A stretch of 64,000 nucleotides of DNA from assembly GCA_017163975.1 (NCBI GenBank), contig JAFFSR010000244.1:12463501-12527500 (forward strand), written 5' to 3'. This document shows positions 38,132-49,436 of this stretch, in pieces (the first letter of the stretch is position 1; the number at the start of each line of letters is the position of its first letter). The notes below the pieces were generated by a model. That model was not told the DNA's origin and made no database searches. It saw only the letters and a program-made list of their open reading frames with translations. This DNA comes from Anastatus disparis. Its lineage: Eukaryota; Arthropoda; Insecta; Hymenoptera; Eupelmidae. Position numbers and translations under genes: made by a program.

Positions 38132-38995
38132 CTTTTTAGGGGCGCACCGGAGACCCGATGTTTATTCTTTAATTTTGAGAATGCAAATCAATGAAATGAG
38201 CGCTTTTGAATGTTGATGTGAATTTTAAATAAATATTGTTTAGATATTACAAATAAGAATTATTTTTTCAATTTTGAAAACTGTTAAATTTTTTTTATAA
38301 CAATTTAAGCGATTAATCAGGTATTAATCATCAGTTATGCGCACATTAGCATTACCACAATTAAAAAGAAATTCAATTTTAAATAAGCAATTAATCCTAT
38401 ATTCAAATTGATTTTACCGTCAATATTAATTCTTTTTTTCTTCAATTCTAGGTAATGCTCATTCCTTATGCACTTATAGCTATATATTTGAGCTTGTTGA
38501 TTTGTATAACGGGACAGCTGATCGACTATTATAAGACGGACAGATGTGAAGTACTTGTGTTTACATATATGAACATATAAAAAGGGGGACACTGTAACTT
38601 TACTTGTGATATCATTAAAATTAAATGTTTATTCTTCCATTTGTTTTCTTAAAATGGAAAATATTAAAATTTTCTTTATTGGGATTGGTTTTTTTTCAAA
38701 TGATTAAATTTTATAATTATTAAAAATTTTAATGTAAGGATTGAAAATTTATATTGTTTTGCTAAATTTTCACCTTTAAAAAATAAAATTATCGTTAAAA
38801 TAAAATAAAATTATTATTAAAATAAAATATATTATTCTTTAAATATTCATGTTTAATAAATTTAATAAAAAGTTTTATTTGGTAGTTAAATTTTTCACGT
38901 ATTTAAGTAAAATACAACCGATATCTTACACAAACCGATTGTTAATAAAAAATTCTATTGCTTTTCAAATTGGAAAAATCATTTCTTTTTTTTAT

Positions 38996-39185
38996 TTTTA
39001 TTTACCGTCATTGTATTTATGCTATTATTGCAATGCTTATTAACGACGGAAGTTTTCAGTGTGTTTAAGAACAAAGCACATGTAACGTACAGTGGTGCTT
39101 GCATAAATCGGCCGAGAACGGGATTCGAACTCGCGTCCCCGAGAGTACGAATCCATCGCTCTACCAGCTAAGCCACTGACGACTT
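38996..39185 (-). mobile_element. tRNA-derived SINE, copy 3
   Basis: On the minus strand: GTCGTCAGTGGCTTAGCTGG with an A-box-like stretch, an intact B box (GAGTTCGAATCC), and the shared body with ACATGTGCTTTGTTC and the AATACAATGACGG-like end. The body end is diverged (CAATGACGG where others have CAGCGACG), and the tail is short poly-A/T. It appears close to full length. Confidence 0.87.
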
Positions 39186-41063
39186 CTAAGAATAGTATTT
39201 TTTAGATCCTTATTTTCGATTAATATAAATTTCAAATTTTCTTTTTTTAAAACAAAAATTAGAACAAGTTTTTACATTGACAATTTTTATTTCAATTGTT
39301 CACAAAATGATCAGCAAATAAATATCATACAATAAAAGGTTATAACATATCATCATACCAATCGTTCTGAAAATTATGCATAATGCATGTATATACACCA
39401 ACGTGTGATGCTTCTCGCGCACTTGACATGTACACTTATATACATACATACATATATATGTGCGTGTTAGTTTAGATTGAGATTAAACAGGCGTTTTACT
39501 AAGAAAAAGAGAGCTGCGTATACGCTGTTTGTCGAAAAACATATATACATAAGTACCCAGCATCTCATCTATGTTTGTTAAAAAAAAAAAATTTTTATAT
39601 ATCGTGAAGTTAGAAAGAAAAAATATTTCTTCTTCTCTCTTTTTTTTTATTTTGTCAAGAGTTGAAGAGTTTCGTGGAATGGTTGTTATTTTCTAATGCA
39701 ATGGAATGCATGCTGACTGTTTATTCACGAAACAGGATTTATTTATAGGCCTTATGGGTGAGCATATAAGCTTAAAGATGTTACATTTAAAACATACGCA
39801 CACACATACATCTATGTATATATGTCTCTTTCTCTTTGCTAGGCACATAGCAAAAGTTTTGTGCTAATTGGTATACCGATATTGCTTCGTTAAAGCAATT
39901 ACCTTATTTTTGAATTACGTTAGTGTTTGATGTTTTTAATTAATTGTTTTTTCATTTATTTTATTTTTTTATTATTTCGACTCAACTAGTTTTGTTGATT
40001 TACAGATTATAATGTTGTTTAAAGCTTACGAGAAGAAGTTTATCATGGATGCATGCGCCCAAAGAATTCAACAATTGTTTATGCGTGTTCCAAAATATAA
40101 TTATGATTTAGTGGTCATAGAATTTGCGCTGATTAAGATTTTGCTCTCGCGGCTGAAGAAAAAACAGATGGATAATTTATTTTTATTAGTAAATAATGTT
40201 ATTTCGAATAATTAAAAATAAAATAAATATCAAGCTCACCAGGTATTGGTATCAATGAAAATTTTAATTAATGAACGCGATAACCTTGTTGCTCTAAGTT
40301 TAGATTTTAATGCTATTGATTTCAATAATAATATTTACTTTGTTTATTTATATATATTAATGACTCTATGAATAAAAATTTTCTCAGATCGCGTACATAT
40401 TAATATTGTCTTATTTTTACGCGCACTTTCATCATCATTTATTTATTTTAACGCGCTATGGGCTATAAAAGTGTATACATTACATATTTAGATGTGTACA
40501 CTTTTATTGAATTAAATGTGTATTTATAGATGTGTTTATATATCATATAAGAATAGACATTTACATGATATTCCATTACATTATATACTATACGCGCGTA
40601 GTGACGTCACTTCATTCGTTATTCTGACGTATCGTACTATTCTTATGTGGCGCTTTAATTTTAACGATAATGACTATGGTGTTTGCCTAAAGATATGCAA
40701 TTACTTATTCTGGGTTCTTTTTTTTTCTTTTTGCGCAAGGTTCTTTTATACAAATACAATAATGTCTTGTATATTCATTGATAATAAAATTACATTATCG
40801 TATGGATGTACTTGTGGTCAAATGATAAGGTGAACGTCTTGTTTACGTATTCAATTAGAGTAAGTAATTTCACTAACGTTTTCTCCTTTTTTTGGTATTA
40901 TATATAGTTTCGTTGCTATTTCTTTTATTTTTTTTTTCTTTAAAGATCAAACAGCAAATAAAAGAAACCTCGAGTATAGAAACATTTACCGAACACAATA
41001 ATCTTCCGTCTTTCTCTTTCTTTTCTTTTTCGGTCTTCTCATTATAATATGCTATATACGTTT

Positions 41064-41097
41064 AGAGAGAAAGAGAAAAGAGAGAGAGAGAGAGAAA
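41064..41097. repeat. (GA)n microsatellite
   Basis: GAGAAAGAGAAAAG followed by about eight GA units. Confidence 0.85.
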
Positions 41098-41158
41098 CAA
41101 AGTCTAAAGCTTTTTGCTTTGCGTCCTATGACAACAATGATGAAACGAGAGAAATATA

Positions 41159-41206
41159 AGAGAAAAAGAGAGAAAGAGAGGGATATATATATATATATAT
41201 ATATAT
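41159..41206. repeat. Compound (GA)n-(TA)n microsatellite
   Basis: A GA/GAAA tract is followed directly by about 12 TA units (41183-41206). Confidence 0.88.
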
Positions 41207-44200
41207 TAGTATATAAAAAGTAAAAATGGGCACACAGCCGGCTCTCTTTCTCCTTTACATATATTAGAACGGTGTGCTGTTCGTTCGTTCGTTTTTAGCC
41301 TCTCGCATATGTACTAAATATGTATTTATTAAACAAACAACGGCTCGTCAAAGAAGACCCCTAAAAAGAATCTCCAATATAACTATATAAGCTTTTGCCT
41401 CTTTTTTTTCCTGTGTAATCTAACTTATTCTCTTTCGTTTTTCGAAAATTTTTGTATACTTTGGTTCTTGCTCGAAATGTGGCATTTTCGTTGTCTATTA
41501 TTATCTTCAAAATTTTAAATGTAAACAAAGTTAAATTTTCAAATTTTTATTTTCATTTCTGTATATTATTTTATAATTTTAACTATATTTTCTTTAAGAA
41601 AATAAAAATGGATTTTAGTCGTTATTTTATAAATAAATAAATCAGCAATAATATGATTTTTAATAGTAAAAAAGTTAATAAAATTATATGTAATTAACTA
41701 TTATTTATTTAGGAAATTGTATTTAATTACAATAGAGTATCATTGTATGACTTCTGTATTTATAAATCATTTGAAAAATCCAACTTTTTTTATTTTGAAA
41801 AATACTTGACCATAAAAATACTTCATCCACCTTTGGACACCAATTTCAGAATTTAAAACAGAAAATATTTACATAATTTTCACCCTAGAACAACATAAAA
41901 AAATATGACCTATCAACAGAAAATAAAAATTTTCTATTTCTAATTCTCCTAAATCACACGTAACAAGCTTAATACTCATAGAAATTACTCATCGCCTATA
42001 CATAAAAAACTACCAACAATTAGTTACAAAAATGTAACGCCCATTCCTATACCCCTAAAGAAAATAAAAGAAAAGAAGAGGTGGAAATATTACTTCATCT
42101 CTTTTTTTCATCACACAAGTAGAATATGCTCATACATTTCATTATTACATATACTTTTATGTTATTTCCTTTTTTTTTCTCATGCTGAGTGTAGCGTGTA
42201 ATCGTCGCGTTACTTATGTATGTTGTGTTACGTTATAAAGACATCCCGCTGATCCATGTTTATCCCCTCTTTTTTCTTTTATTTTTTTTTCTTATTTGAT
42301 CATTACTGCATGCAAGGAGTGATGAAAGTATGGGGAATACATTAACTTTTTTTCTTCTCTCTTCTTTCTTTCTTCCGGTTTTAGATTGTGCGGTGATTTG
42401 GATGCTTTTAATTTGACGTACTTAAAAAGTTTGGGAAAAATTTGTTTGTTTCATAAGTTGGATAAAATTTTGATAGTAATGCTAAATAAGTAATAAATAA
42501 TAACATGTAAATTATGATTAGTAATTGTGATATTTGAGAAATCATTTTAAATAGCCTGATATTTTTGTTAAAAAAAACGTAGAATTTTCCACCGAAGAAA
42601 TATAAATAATAAAAAATTAATGAAAAATTATGAATTGTTATATTAAAAAAACTTGTTTAACTTTTTTCCATTTTTATGACTGGCCATTATTTCTCTATTT
42701 AAATCATTTGACTAGTTTCCAATGCTTGGTGTGAGGTATATCTTTATAAAAAGAAATCACTCAATTAATTCCGCTTGATCGCCTTCGATAAATAAATCTT
42801 GCATTAGCAATTAATTACAATGTGCCCCACATTAAATTCGAAACCCAATTTTTATATACTTACGCGTCCCTTATGAAATTCCACTCGATTATCTACTCAG
42901 AGGTTCGCTGACGCGTGTACGCTTTAACACTAGTCTCGACGACGTGTGAAAAACCATCGTGTAAGAGCACAAATCGTCTCTCGCTTGGAAAAAAAAAATA
43001 AGGAAAAAAAGAAAGAAAGAGGGGGAAGCGTTATACTGTACGTATATGTATGTGAAAACAAGGCACGCACAACTCGACTGCTGCTTTTTTTTCTCCTCTT
43101 CCTCTGGGGGCTAATTTACTGAGTGCGAAAAAAAAGAGAGTCGAAGGGATGCGCGGGAGGGAAAACTATATAAGACAGCGGTGGTATATAGTCGGAAAAC
43201 GATTGTGTGTACGAGGTAAACGAGCTTGTCCCTAAACTGAAATAAATTTTATTTCCAAGGATGGGGTATGAGATTTTTGTTTCTAAATGCGTATATATAG
43301 ACGTGTGTACATGTATTATTCTTATATCGCATGTATATGTTATTTGAGTACAAGCAATTTAACAAAAGAGGGTGAGAGGGTTAAAATTTTAGGAAAGAGA
43401 GAGTCAAGGAAAAAAGGGTTTTTAGCTCTCGGGATTCTCGAGAAAGTAAGAAGAGATAATGCTACGTGTCACGTGAAAAGGGTTGAACGTTTTTTTTCCA
43501 CCCCTTTAACCCCCCCTCCCAGTTACCCTTCTTTCCTTTTTCTCCCTTTTGCTCTTTATAATATCAGTAAAGCGGTACTCTCTTCTTGTCTTTTCTAGCG
43601 GGCTGGGGGGTAGGGGGTATACATAACATAACTAGACCCCTTTAAATAATAAACGAGAGGATTTAAGCCCATGATCTACATACACGTGTATACAAGCATA
43701 AAAATACTTGAATCTGAGAAATTAGCGGAATCGAGGTGTGGGTGAAGTTTTCTCTCTGTGTAGAAATTCTGGGTGACTTTTCTCTGTTCTAGACCAAAAA
43801 AAAGGAACGAAAAGAGATGGTTTGGATACTCATAAAAGGGTTGAATTAATGTCGCGATAAATATATGATTTAAGGTGGAAACGCGAGTTTCTCCGGGGCA
43901 AGCTAATTTTTTATCTGAGGAACACAACCGAGGTTAAATGTTAAAGAGAAAAATACTCTTGGCTGGAGGATGAGGTAAAAAGGGACGCGATGACAACTGG
44001 AGAAGGAGAGAGAGAAAAAAAAGGATAAGAGACTTTCGAGACTGAGAGATTTTTTTTTAATAAGGTTGTGTGTATTTTAGATTAATTGGATGCTGTTGGC
44101 TACAAGTTAAGTCGGAGCAAATTTTAAGAGTACTTCGTTAAATTGATAAAAATATTCAATTTGTTGATGGAAATTTTTAATTTTTATTAAATTGATTAAA

Positions 44201-44471
44201 TTTTATTTAATTAAATAATTAAAAAAGATAATTTATATATGAAAAATATCGTTATATTCCATTTATTCGATATCAAGTTGTTATTCAAACAATGTGCGTC
44301 AACAATAACAATTGAGGTATCCTCTGAAAAAAAAAACAAGTTCAGAAATCAATTTCTTCAACGGCACTTTTTCAATTAATGTAACTTATATACATATGAA
44401 AAATGGAAAAAATGTCCAAAGCTTTTAATCTGCATCGAATATATCTCGTTTGTTATTACAACACTTAGCGT

Positions 44472-44498
44472 GTAAGGTAAAGTAGCCTATTATGGAAC
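44472..44498 (+). repeat. Left terminal inverted repeat of the 2,050-bp element
   Basis: 27 bp, matching the reverse complement of 46495-46521 except at one position (G versus A at the eleventh base). Confidence 0.85.
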
Positions 44499-45153
44499 AG
44501 TAAGAAAAGTGGCTCCGATTATGAAACACGCGTGTAATATGTAATTTTATATAAAATTTGAATGTTTTTAAAGCTACAGTAAAATATACACGTTTTCGAC
44601 TACATCTCCTCTTTTTGATACAATCAAAATAAAAGTCATATATAAACTATACAAATAAAAAAAATTAATATAATGAGACTGTTTAAGATAAGCACTAAAT
44701 AATACTGACTGATTGACTAACCATGGACGAATAAAGCTCGTAACTATTTTATTAATTTTATTACTATTTTATCATAATTTGACCTAAACAGTTATTTGTT
44801 TTGTAGATAAAAGACCATAGAATTGATTGATATCGTTAATTATTGGTTTTGAAAACAATAATCTTAAAATAAACGTGTGTTTCTTAATAGGATTCAAAAT
44901 TTAAATAGACTCCTATTTATGGTACATAGGAAATCCTATGTATTTTAAAACGTGGAATCATAATCTAAATTCTAACCTAAAAATAGTAATACTTTTTACA
45001 ATTATCTAAAATTTTAAAAACGGCTAAAATAGGTTTAATCTGACATAAAAACCTTCCAATATAAATTTTAAACGATTTTTAACCTTTTTTAACAATTTTT
45101 AATTTAAATATTAATAATGATTTGTAAATTATAAAATGAAAAGTGTTTCATAA

Positions 45154-46267
45154 CCCGAGTAACCTTTTTATTACGGCAACCAACTTCTCTCAGTTGGGCC
45201 ATCTTCGGCTGCCGAAGTCGGGCCACCGAATGGGTGAGGCGTGGTGGCGAGCGTGGTCCTATGATGGCTAGCCGAAAATCGTATAGATTTTGTCATAATA
45301 TCGATGTGTATCTTACATAACCTCGAAATATTCTTTATTGTATTTTCATGCTATGATAAAACATTTTTTCAATTGAAAATTAAATATGAGTGATTGAATT
45401 AATAAAAATGATTTTCTTTGGACTCGACCTGAACTCGTTAAAAATTGATTCCGAAATTCCGCCCGAATACACGGACAAATACAACCTAAAACCAATTGAT
45501 AAAAATATAATGAAAAACTGATTAATCTCGTGGAAATGAGAACTAATTACCACAGATAATATAATTGATAAATTAACTATAGTTATTCGAGTAACTCAAG
45601 TTCTTCATATTTTGTCGAGTAATTTATATTTTTCGAGTACTCGAGTAATTTATATTTTTTCGAATACTCGATTTATTCGATTAATTCATATTTTTTAGAG
45701 TACTCAAGTGAATTCAGAAATTCATATTTTTTTCGAGTACTCGAGTAATTCGAGTAATTCATATTTTTTCGAGTACTCGAGTAATTCGAGTAATTCATAT
45801 TTTTTTCGAGTACTTGGAATGAAAACTCGAATACGCCTTCAAGTGTGAGTACTCAATTGTCGAGTACTCGCGAGTAATTTTTTCTTCAAGTTCGAGTTAG
45901 GTACTCGACAAAAATATGAACTCGAATAACTAGTGTTACTCGAATAATTCGAATAACTCAAGTTACTTAAATTTTTTTACTAATGAAAACTATTTTAAAA
46001 AGTAGTCAGTTGCTTGAACAATCAATCGATCGGTTACCATTGGAAATCAGCTGTTTTTTTATGTAGATAATTGTACATAAATTACGTTCAATTCTATGAT
46101 TTTATAAGCTAGATTCGGCTGCCCTCTCAGGGCCCCGTTTCGCCGCCACGCCTCACGCCGATGTGGTGCCACTGTGGCGACAATTCGGCAAGAGTTTCGG
46201 TGCCACTGAGGGTGATTCGGCACCGACTTCGGGCCCTCTGCACGCCGAAGTGAAAAGGTTACTCGGG
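45154..46267. mobile_element. Nested inverted-repeat element, 1,114 bp, with GC-rich arms
   Basis: Both ends carry the perfect 15-bp inverted repeat CCCGAGTAACCTTTT. Behind each lies a GC-rich arm (about 45170-45290 and 46110-46252) full of GCCGAA/TTCGGC words. The two arms also share a 17-bp block with one mismatch (GTGAGGCGTGGYGGCGA at 45234-45250, reversed at 46140-46156). The core is AT-rich and contains the CGAGTACTCG tandem array. No coding capacity is seen. It interrupts a GTTTCAT...ATGAAAC pair of the host element, consistent with later insertion. The flanks (ATAA and AATA) do not give a clear target duplication. Confidence 0.65.
45586..45968. repeat. Tandem array of 36-37-bp units with core CGAGTACTCG
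   Basis: Unit cores start at 45661, 45697, 45734, 45770 and 45807, giving spacings of 36, 37, 36 and 37 bp. An earlier core at 45634 is 27 bp before. A typical unit holds CGAGTACTCG, then GAGTAATTCGAGTAATTC, then an AT-rich spacer. Flanking parts are degenerate, and the right side continues in CGAATAA-type reversed words. The array lies wholly within the nested element. Confidence 0.8.
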
Positions 46268-46494
46268 AATAGGGAATGAAACAGGGGTGCCAGCAAGAAA
46301 ATTGCGTTTAATAATAGGCTCCAGAAACCTTTACACTATTTTTTAAATAAATTATTGAATATAGCATTAATTAAAAATTTTAAAAAAAGTACTTATTCTA
46401 CAGAAAAAAGCGCATCCAATGAGCTATGATAGTATTCTATTTCATGTAATTTATTTATTTATATTTTGTGTTGAAAAAAAAATTGTCGAAAATC

Positions 46495-46521
46495 GTTCCA
46501 TAATAGGCTATTTTACCTTAC
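46495..46521 (-). repeat. Right terminal inverted repeat of the 2,050-bp element
   Basis: Partner of 44472-44498, followed immediately by GCGT. Confidence 0.85.
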
Positions 46522-49242
46522 GCGTGTGCCGTTGCTAATGAAAAAAGAAAGAGCAAAAGTAATGGTGAAAACTATTTAAAAAAATAAAAAAAAAGAATGA
46601 TGTGCACCCGCGTCGACTCAAATTTTCAGAGGCACTAAATTACGCGAAAGAAATGCATGGAAAGAAAAAACGTGTATAAAAAAAGAGAGCTTGGACTGCG
46701 TTGCTACCGCAACTTCTCGTTGACTTCCTCCGTGAATACTCTTTTTTTTCACTTGTTATATACGACTTTTACTTGCTCACGTTTTTAGAAATGTTAGATT
46801 AGACGTTCGCGCGTTGTTCGGGGAATTATAAAAACATAATTATCTTTTGGTAATTAAAACTTTGTATTTTGTTTAAAAAATCACTTGCTGAAAATAATTA
46901 AATTGTAATATTAGAAATTATACAAAAGCGTATATGTATAGAATTTTCTTTCTGATTTTATATTTTACATAGGTAAAAATATGGTTACACATTACTTGAT
47001 ACATGCGAGTTAAAAATATTATGTGTGTAAAATTAAATTTTCTCAATAAAACATACGAGTTTTTGACATAATATTAAAAAATTCACATTTCTTTTATTTT
47101 ATAAATATTATCTGTCATTTGTTAACCATACAATGTAATAGAAAAAAATCTCATTTTTCATATGTCAATGTTTCCATGTTATTCGTAACAAGATATTTCG
47201 CTTGATTATAAAATTTAAAAAAATTATAATGGAAATTTTTTTATTTAACAAACGTGCAAAAGAAATATTTTCAAAATTTTTCAACGTTCATCTTAAGAGC
47301 CGTGACGTAAGTTTTTTCATCGAATTGACAATAGCATTAAATGAAATAGCTAAAACCTTTATTCAAATTTCGTTAGCTCAAGCACAATCGAAGACGATAC
47401 CCCCGCTTGTTTTTAAGAATTATATTAAACTTGGAGCGCTCGTGTAAATCTTGCGCTATACACATTCAACTATTTATATAACACGCGAAACAATCTCCGA
47501 GATATGCTTATGATATTTATAATACTATTTATGAGTAGTATGAAAAAAACTATTTTTTTCATTTCTGTTCGCGGATTTGTTTTACAGAGAATTTTATCAA
47601 GTTCGTTTCGACGTATGGCACTTTTTTCTTCAAATCTTTTTAAAGTTACGCATCGCTTGACGTATTTTCCCAAGTGCAAGAAATCGTTTTTGCTTATTAT
47701 TTATTTTTACGAAATTTCGATTGTGTGCAGCAAAGCGTTTGTAAAACGTTTCACTTTAGCAAAATTTTTATTTTTAGAAAATTTTTATCGTGCACAATAA
47801 AAATTTCTTTAAAAATAAATCATCTCGCATTTAATCTACGGCTACGCAATGTGTTTGCTCATTCTTTGGAAAGAGTATTAAGGGTATAAAAATATTTAAT
47901 AATTATTTGTACGAGACTTTTTATATAAACATTGGAAGAAATTCTGGTTGGACTTAAATACCAATGGAATATTTTAATAAAAGTCGATGTACGCATTATT
48001 CATGTTCTTTTTTAACGATAAAAATAAGCAAACATGTCAATAAAAAAATTTTACATTGTACAGAGTTACACAACAGGTCACAAAAAAATTTTATTTGACA
48101 TAAGAAAATTAATATTGAAATTAATGGTTAATGAGAAACCTACCAATTAAATATATTTCTTTTGCACCAAATAAAATTCTCGTAAGGTGAAAATTCCTTT
48201 ATTTATTTTTTTCATTAGGAGAATGTCATCTAAGTCAAAAAAAATTCAAATGTTTTTTCAATTATCAATAATCGTTATCATTTAAAAAAATTTTCAATTA
48301 GACATCTCAATATTTGATATTAATTCAGAGTTATAAAATCAAATTTTTTTTTAATGATCAAATTAAGAATAGCTTGTGGATTTCGTAAAATTATTCTTTA
48401 TAAAATCGTGATAAAAGCCAACGATTTCGAGATTAGAATGAAAGTTTATCTCTATGTTTCAATCTGGTTATGGCCAGTTTATGATAATACGCTGTTTTCG
48501 AATAAAATACATTACATTCTTGGTCTAACTCCTACAAATTTATGTAATTTTTTATATAACAGATAAGAATTTTTATGTTACTTAATAACATCAATATTGT
48601 TTTAGTTTTCAATGAAAAACTATTTTTTTTTATGATTGAGAGAATTTTAGTAAAAATTATTTAAAAATGAGTGATAATTTTTTTACATCATGATTAGAGA
48701 TAGCTGATGTTTTTTCTAATTTAAGACGATTTGATTACCATTTGATAATATTTATTATTATTATTGTTAAAAGAGTAATAATTATGATAATAAAAATACT
48801 TAATCAAACTAATATATACTAAAGTTTATAATTGAAATGTCTTTACAACTAATTTGATAGAGACACGTACCATTTATATCAAATTCTGCATGTATCAGTA
48901 CTATCATATATATATTTATATACTAAAATTACAGGTGCTTCAACTCTAGAAGTTTAAAACTGTCTTTGTTGGACGTCAGCCATTAGCATGACCCTTGTCC
49001 CTTTCTAGAATATCATTTTGAGCTTATTAAAATACATTTATACATTCGTACGATTGTTAGAAAGCAGTAATTATAAGGAGTTATGAGAGGAAGAGAAATT
49101 AAAGTTTTTGTAGTTAAATGGTATTAGGCTCGTTTCCCAATTATGGATTGAAAATATTTTATACGTGCTATCACACATGGGAAATTTTAAGTAATAATAA
49201 ATATAAGTAAAATATAAGGCGAAATCAAATGACTTATGTGTG
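46522..49242. other. AT-rich non-coding stretch
   Basis: No gene is supported. Open frames of 70-98 codons near 47202-47889 overlap on both strands in AT-rich sequence and have no recognisable domain. Confidence 0.5.
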
Positions 49243-49436
49243 AGGTCTTCAATAGCTCAGTCGGTTGAGCGCTGGATTCGTAACTCGAGGGCCCGGGTTC
49301 GAATCCCAGTCTCAGCCAATTAATGCAAGCACCACTGTAAGTTACATGTGCTTTGTTTATAAGCACATTGAAAACCTTCGTTGTTAATTAGCATCGCAAT
49401 GATAGCACAAATGCAGCGAAGTTAAATAAAAAAAAC
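49243..49436 (+). mobile_element. tRNA-derived SINE, copy 4
   Basis: Begins AGGTCTTCAATAGCTCAGTCGG with A-box similarity and has an intact B box (GGGTTCGAATCC, the best match in the family) and the CGT loop. The body reads AAGCACCACTGTAAGTTACAT then the GCTTTG block, and ends GCGAAGTTAAATAAAAAAAA. The 5' GTCGTCAGTG is altered to GTCTTCAATA, and the body's CACTGACGACC is altered to CATTGAAAACC. The two changes are largely compensating. Confidence 0.88.

Larger units (their letters stand above)
39186..44471. other. Non-coding stretch with microsatellites
   Basis: No gene is supported. It contains the microsatellites at 41064-41206 and AG-rich and CT-rich zones near 43000-43600. Open frames at 40012-40215, 40516-40833 and 43287-43598 lack domain signals and run through simple sequence or AT-rich DNA. 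Confidence 0.5.
44472..46521. mobile_element. Non-autonomous DNA transposon, 2,050 bp, with 27-bp terminal inverted repeats
   Basis: The left end (44472-44498) starts GTAAGGTAAAGTAGCC and the right end (46495-46521), reverse-complemented, starts GTAAGGTAAAATAGCC. They match at 26 of 27 positions. GCGT lies directly outside both ends (44468-44471 and 46522-46525), a possible 4-bp target duplication. The subterminal zones repeat a TATTATGRAAC-like motif: inside both ends, at 44517-44527, in reverse at 45145-45153, and as a variant near 46306. No open reading frame of transposase size exists, so movement would need an enzyme from elsewhere. A second inverted-repeat element (45154-46267) sits within it and accounts for over half its length. 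Superfamily is not assigned. Confidence 0.72.

Noticed and set aside
40012..40215. 67-codon plus-strand frame with a more balanced composition than most
   Set aside because: It is short, has no known motif, and has no visible splice or regulatory context. Conservation would be needed to revive it.
45734..45816. CRISPR-like regular spacing of repeats
   Set aside because: The unit is repeated throughout with no unique spacers, and the genome is eukaryotic. It is a tandem repeat inside a transposon-like element.
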